Positions 61,954-64,000 of a DNA stretch of 64,000 nucleotides are shown here, piece by piece. Origin of the DNA: Clostridiales bacterium UBA2432 (GTDB taxonomy: Bacteria; Bacillota; Clostridia; Lachnospirales; Vallitaleaceae). Every line of letters starts with the position of its first letter. Position 1 is the first letter of the stretch. The stretch is from NCBI GenBank assembly GCA_002342805.1, contig DDQW01000031.1, positions 1-64,000 of the forward strand, read 5' to 3'. Below the pieces are notes generated by a model. It searched no databases. It had not been told where the DNA came from and saw only the letters and a list, made by a program, of their open reading frames with translations. The translations under genes and the position numbers were made by a program.

Positions 61954-63966
61954 TTATGTGAATATGGTCATTGCTCTTAATATAGCGTTTGTTATAACAT
62001 TGGTCACTCCAATATCCTTTAAATACTTTAATTGATCTTCATCATTTACCGTCCAAAAATTAAACTTTGAAGGATTTTCTTTGACTATTTCTAACATTTC
62101 AGAGTTCTTTATATGTTCAAATGTAATATGTTGATTATAAACACCTATTGTATCGATATTCGGGACAATATCCTTAGTATATAACAAGGCAACCTGTGCC
62201 CCTTTATCTAATGACCTGATTTTGTTCATGGACTGGTGATTAAATGATGAATAAATAACGCGGTTTTCCATGCCCATTTTTTTCGTTAATGCAACAACTT
62301 TTTCTTCTAATCCTTCATAATATATTTGATTGTTTTTTAATTCTACATTAATATGTAAATCTGTTTTTTTGACAAAGGCATAGACTTCTTCTAGTGTTGG
62401 AATACTGACTTTTCCGTACTCAGGAAAACGTCTATTAAAATTAAACCCTTTTAATACCTCTAAAGTGTAGTCTTTGACGTATCCGCTTGCATCACTGACA
62501 CGATCAACGGTCTCATCATGAATGATAACAATCTCACCATCTTTTGTCAATTGAACGTCAAGCTCAATTCCATCTACCCCATATTTATGAGCCAATTCAA
62601 ATGCCGGCATTGTGTTTTCAGGGGCATATGCTAACACGCCTCGATGAGCCCATATTTTTGTTTGACGTACTTTTTTCTTTGTCTCTATGCGGCCACGGAA
62701 GGGACTAAAGGTGCTTGTCTTTTTGGAACAATCGACCTGCCGGCTTGTTCCTGCTCCAAAGCGAATCAAGTTCAATATCTTGCCTTCTAAATCAACAACT
62801 AATGTATCCCATAAGTCTTGAGTGACAGATTCATATTGACGCTTTGGAACAATAGCTCCATAGGGTTTTTTACTTTGAAATTCTTCAAACTTATTACAGG
62901 CAATAGAAATCATCGGAAAGCTACATGCATCATAGATATAATCTGCATGGGTATGTCCATAAAAAAGTCCGAGTATGTGGTATTCATCTCGTTGATTATA
63001 TTTCTCCAATAGTTGTATAAGTGCATCTCCGTTACGAATGGTTTCGCTCCAGTAATCCAATTCTGCAAGAGGTGCATCATGGGAAAAAACCAGAATATTT
63101 CCTCCTTCTTGCATGCTTTCTAAGGCTTCCTCCAACCAAAGTAATTCAGCCATTGAATACCCATATCGGATAGGTTCATTGTTCTTATAGGATGACAAAA
63201 AAAAGCATCGTATCTTATGTTCTTTATAATCCACATAATAATACGGTTTGTCTGTTTTTTCATTTTTTAAATAAAGCTCAATTTGTTCTTGTTCAGTGAA
63301 AACATCCGGATTTCCTTGGTAATAATTCGCATCATGATTTCCTATAGTGATATGCAGCGGTATTTGACATTTTTGCAAGTCTCGAATGACTTTATTCACA
63401 TAGTATTTTGTTACTTTAGCCGATGTTATGCCGTCAGTGATATCCCCCAAATGCACAATGGCATCAAACTTACTTTTGCGATGAACCAATTGAACATTAT
63501 TGGCCGTATCTTCCCATGTTCCACCAACTGTATAATGAGAGTCGGTAACAATAGCTAATGAAAACGGAGACCTTACTTTTGTTTTAACTTGCTCTATTTC
63601 TTGAGCTACCCGAATACTCTCCTCAACAAAATACGCTTTTTTCATATATTTGGGCTCTACATACATAAACTGCAAGCAATCCCTTGCCTGAATTACGTCT
63701 GAATAGCTAAGGCGTTGTCCATCCATCCGCTTGATACATATACGGAAATAATATTCTTGGTCGAAAACAAATGTTTCTTTCGTATAGGCGTCAGGCGTCA
63801 AATTTTTAGTATAAGATGTCCAATTGCTTTCTTTTTGATATTTAAACGAAAACGTATATTCTTTATTCATGTTTTTCGAGTATAGGGCAATCGCATATAC
63901 ATAGGTGTTGGAATCAAGTAAAATCTTAGAGCCTTTTCCACCATGATAAATGATTTCTGTGGTCAT
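61954..63966 (-). CDS. metallophosphoesterase fused to glycerophosphodiester phosphodiesterase
   Basis: A 670-residue protein without signal peptide or membrane segment. The N-terminal part (about 1-110) is beta-rich and unassigned. Residues 130-350 form a calcineurin-like phosphoesterase: IVTDSHYTVGG, HLGDITDG, TIGNHDANY, VFSHDAP and YGHTHADY carry the metal ligands. Residues 430-670 form a GDPD TIM barrel: WAHRGVLAYAPENT, GIELDVQLTKDG, IIHDETVDRV. It may cut glycerophosphodiesters to supply or recycle glycerol 3-phosphate. The last 34 bases of the window lie upstream and hold no supportable gene. Confidence 0.88.
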   Translation of the reverse strand: MTTEIIYHGGKGSKILLDSNTYVYAIALYSKNMNKEYTFSFKYQKESNWTSYTKNLTPDAYTKETFVFDQEYYFRICIKRMDGQRLSYSDVIQARDCLQFMYVEPKYMKKAYFVEESIRVAQEIEQVKTKVRSPFSLAIVTDSHYTVGGTWEDTANNVQLVHRKSKFDAIVHLGDITDGITSAKVTKYYVNKVIRDLQKCQIPLHITIGNHDANYYQGNPDVFTEQEQIELYLKNEKTDKPYYYVDYKEHKIRCFFLSSYKNNEPIRYGYSMAELLWLEEALESMQEGGNILVFSHDAPLAELDYWSETIRNGDALIQLLEKYNQRDEYHILGLFYGHTHADYIYDACSFPMISIACNKFEEFQSKKPYGAIVPKRQYESVTQDLWDTLVVDLEGKILNLIRFGAGTSRQVDCSKKTSTFSPFRGRIETKKKVRQTKIWAHRGVLAYAPENTMPAFELAHKYGVDGIELDVQLTKDGEIVIIHDETVDRVSDASGYVKDYTLEVLKGFNFNRRFPEYGKVSIPTLEEVYAFVKKTDLHINVELKNNQIYYEGLEEKVVALTKKMGMENRVIYSSFNHQSMNKIRSLDKGAQVALLYTKDIVPNIDTIGVYNQHITFEHIKNSEMLEIVKENPSKFNFWTVNDEDQLKYLKDIGVTNVITNAILRAMTIFT

Positions 63967-64000
63967 ATGAAATGGTGAATCAGCTAAAAGCTTTCCTTCT

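Overview
The window is an AT-rich (low-GC) Firmicutes chromosome segment in which every gene I could support is on the minus strand. The complete S10-spc-alpha ribosomal block, the KOW gene between map and infA, a long clostridial-type L17, and late flagellar genes point to a motile member of the Clostridia. The L17 insertion and the glycosyltransferase architectures suggest the Lachnospirales; the species is not identifiable from sequence alone.

Layout, read in the direction of transcription (high to low coordinates). 63966-39284: an island of about 25 kb for nucleotide-activated sugars and phospho-polyols, with two glycosyltransferase 2 proteins, two glycosyltransferase 4 proteins, a DUF4422 protein, LicD, three nucleotidyltransferase domains, a UDP-L-amino-deoxysugar module, and several unusual fusions. 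39206-36359: flaG, fliD, fliS and a FlgN-like chaperone, preceded by a near-consensus sigma-D (sigma-28) promoter and followed by a terminator. 36225-34073: rpmG-secE-nusG-rplK-rplA. 33827-32848: rplJ-rplL behind an L10 leader. 32633-25220: rpoB-rpoC. 25219-24749: a 471-base spacer holding two related, strongly folded elements and a promoter. 24748-20005: L7Ae-like protein, rpsL, rpsG, fusA, tuf. 19857-17362: a galactose-binding-like hypothetical protein and a chemotaxis receptor inserted between tuf and rpsJ. 17096-4361: S10 and spc operons through secY, adk, map, the KOW gene, infA and rpmJ. 4023-1036: alpha operon rpsM-rpsK-rpsD-rpoA-rplQ with its own promoter and a structured leader. 928-1: the ECF-transporter ATPases ecfA1 and ecfA2 (partial).

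Housekeeping transcription is unusually legible. Promoters with an exact 17-base spacer precede ecfA1, rpsM, rpsJ, the hypothetical/receptor pair, tuf, the str operon, rpoB and rplJ. Intrinsic terminators follow rplQ, tuf, rplL and the flagellar operon. Structured leaders precede rplJ (known L10 leader), rpsJ and rpsM.

The most interesting part is the glycan island. It runs head-to-tail into flaG-fliD-fliS and encodes no visible flippase, polymerase or exporter, so I infer cytoplasmic flagellin glycosylation rather than capsule synthesis. Six of its proteins carry the same small nucleotide-binding-like domain (GAGxxG, then VDNxxxxWG) attached to five different partners or standing alone. It also contains a possible make-activate-transfer cassette for a phospho-polyol: class II aldolase, FGGY kinase, iron alcohol dehydrogenase, LicC/MobA-like nucleotidyltransferase, LicD and two TagD-type cytidylyltransferase domains.
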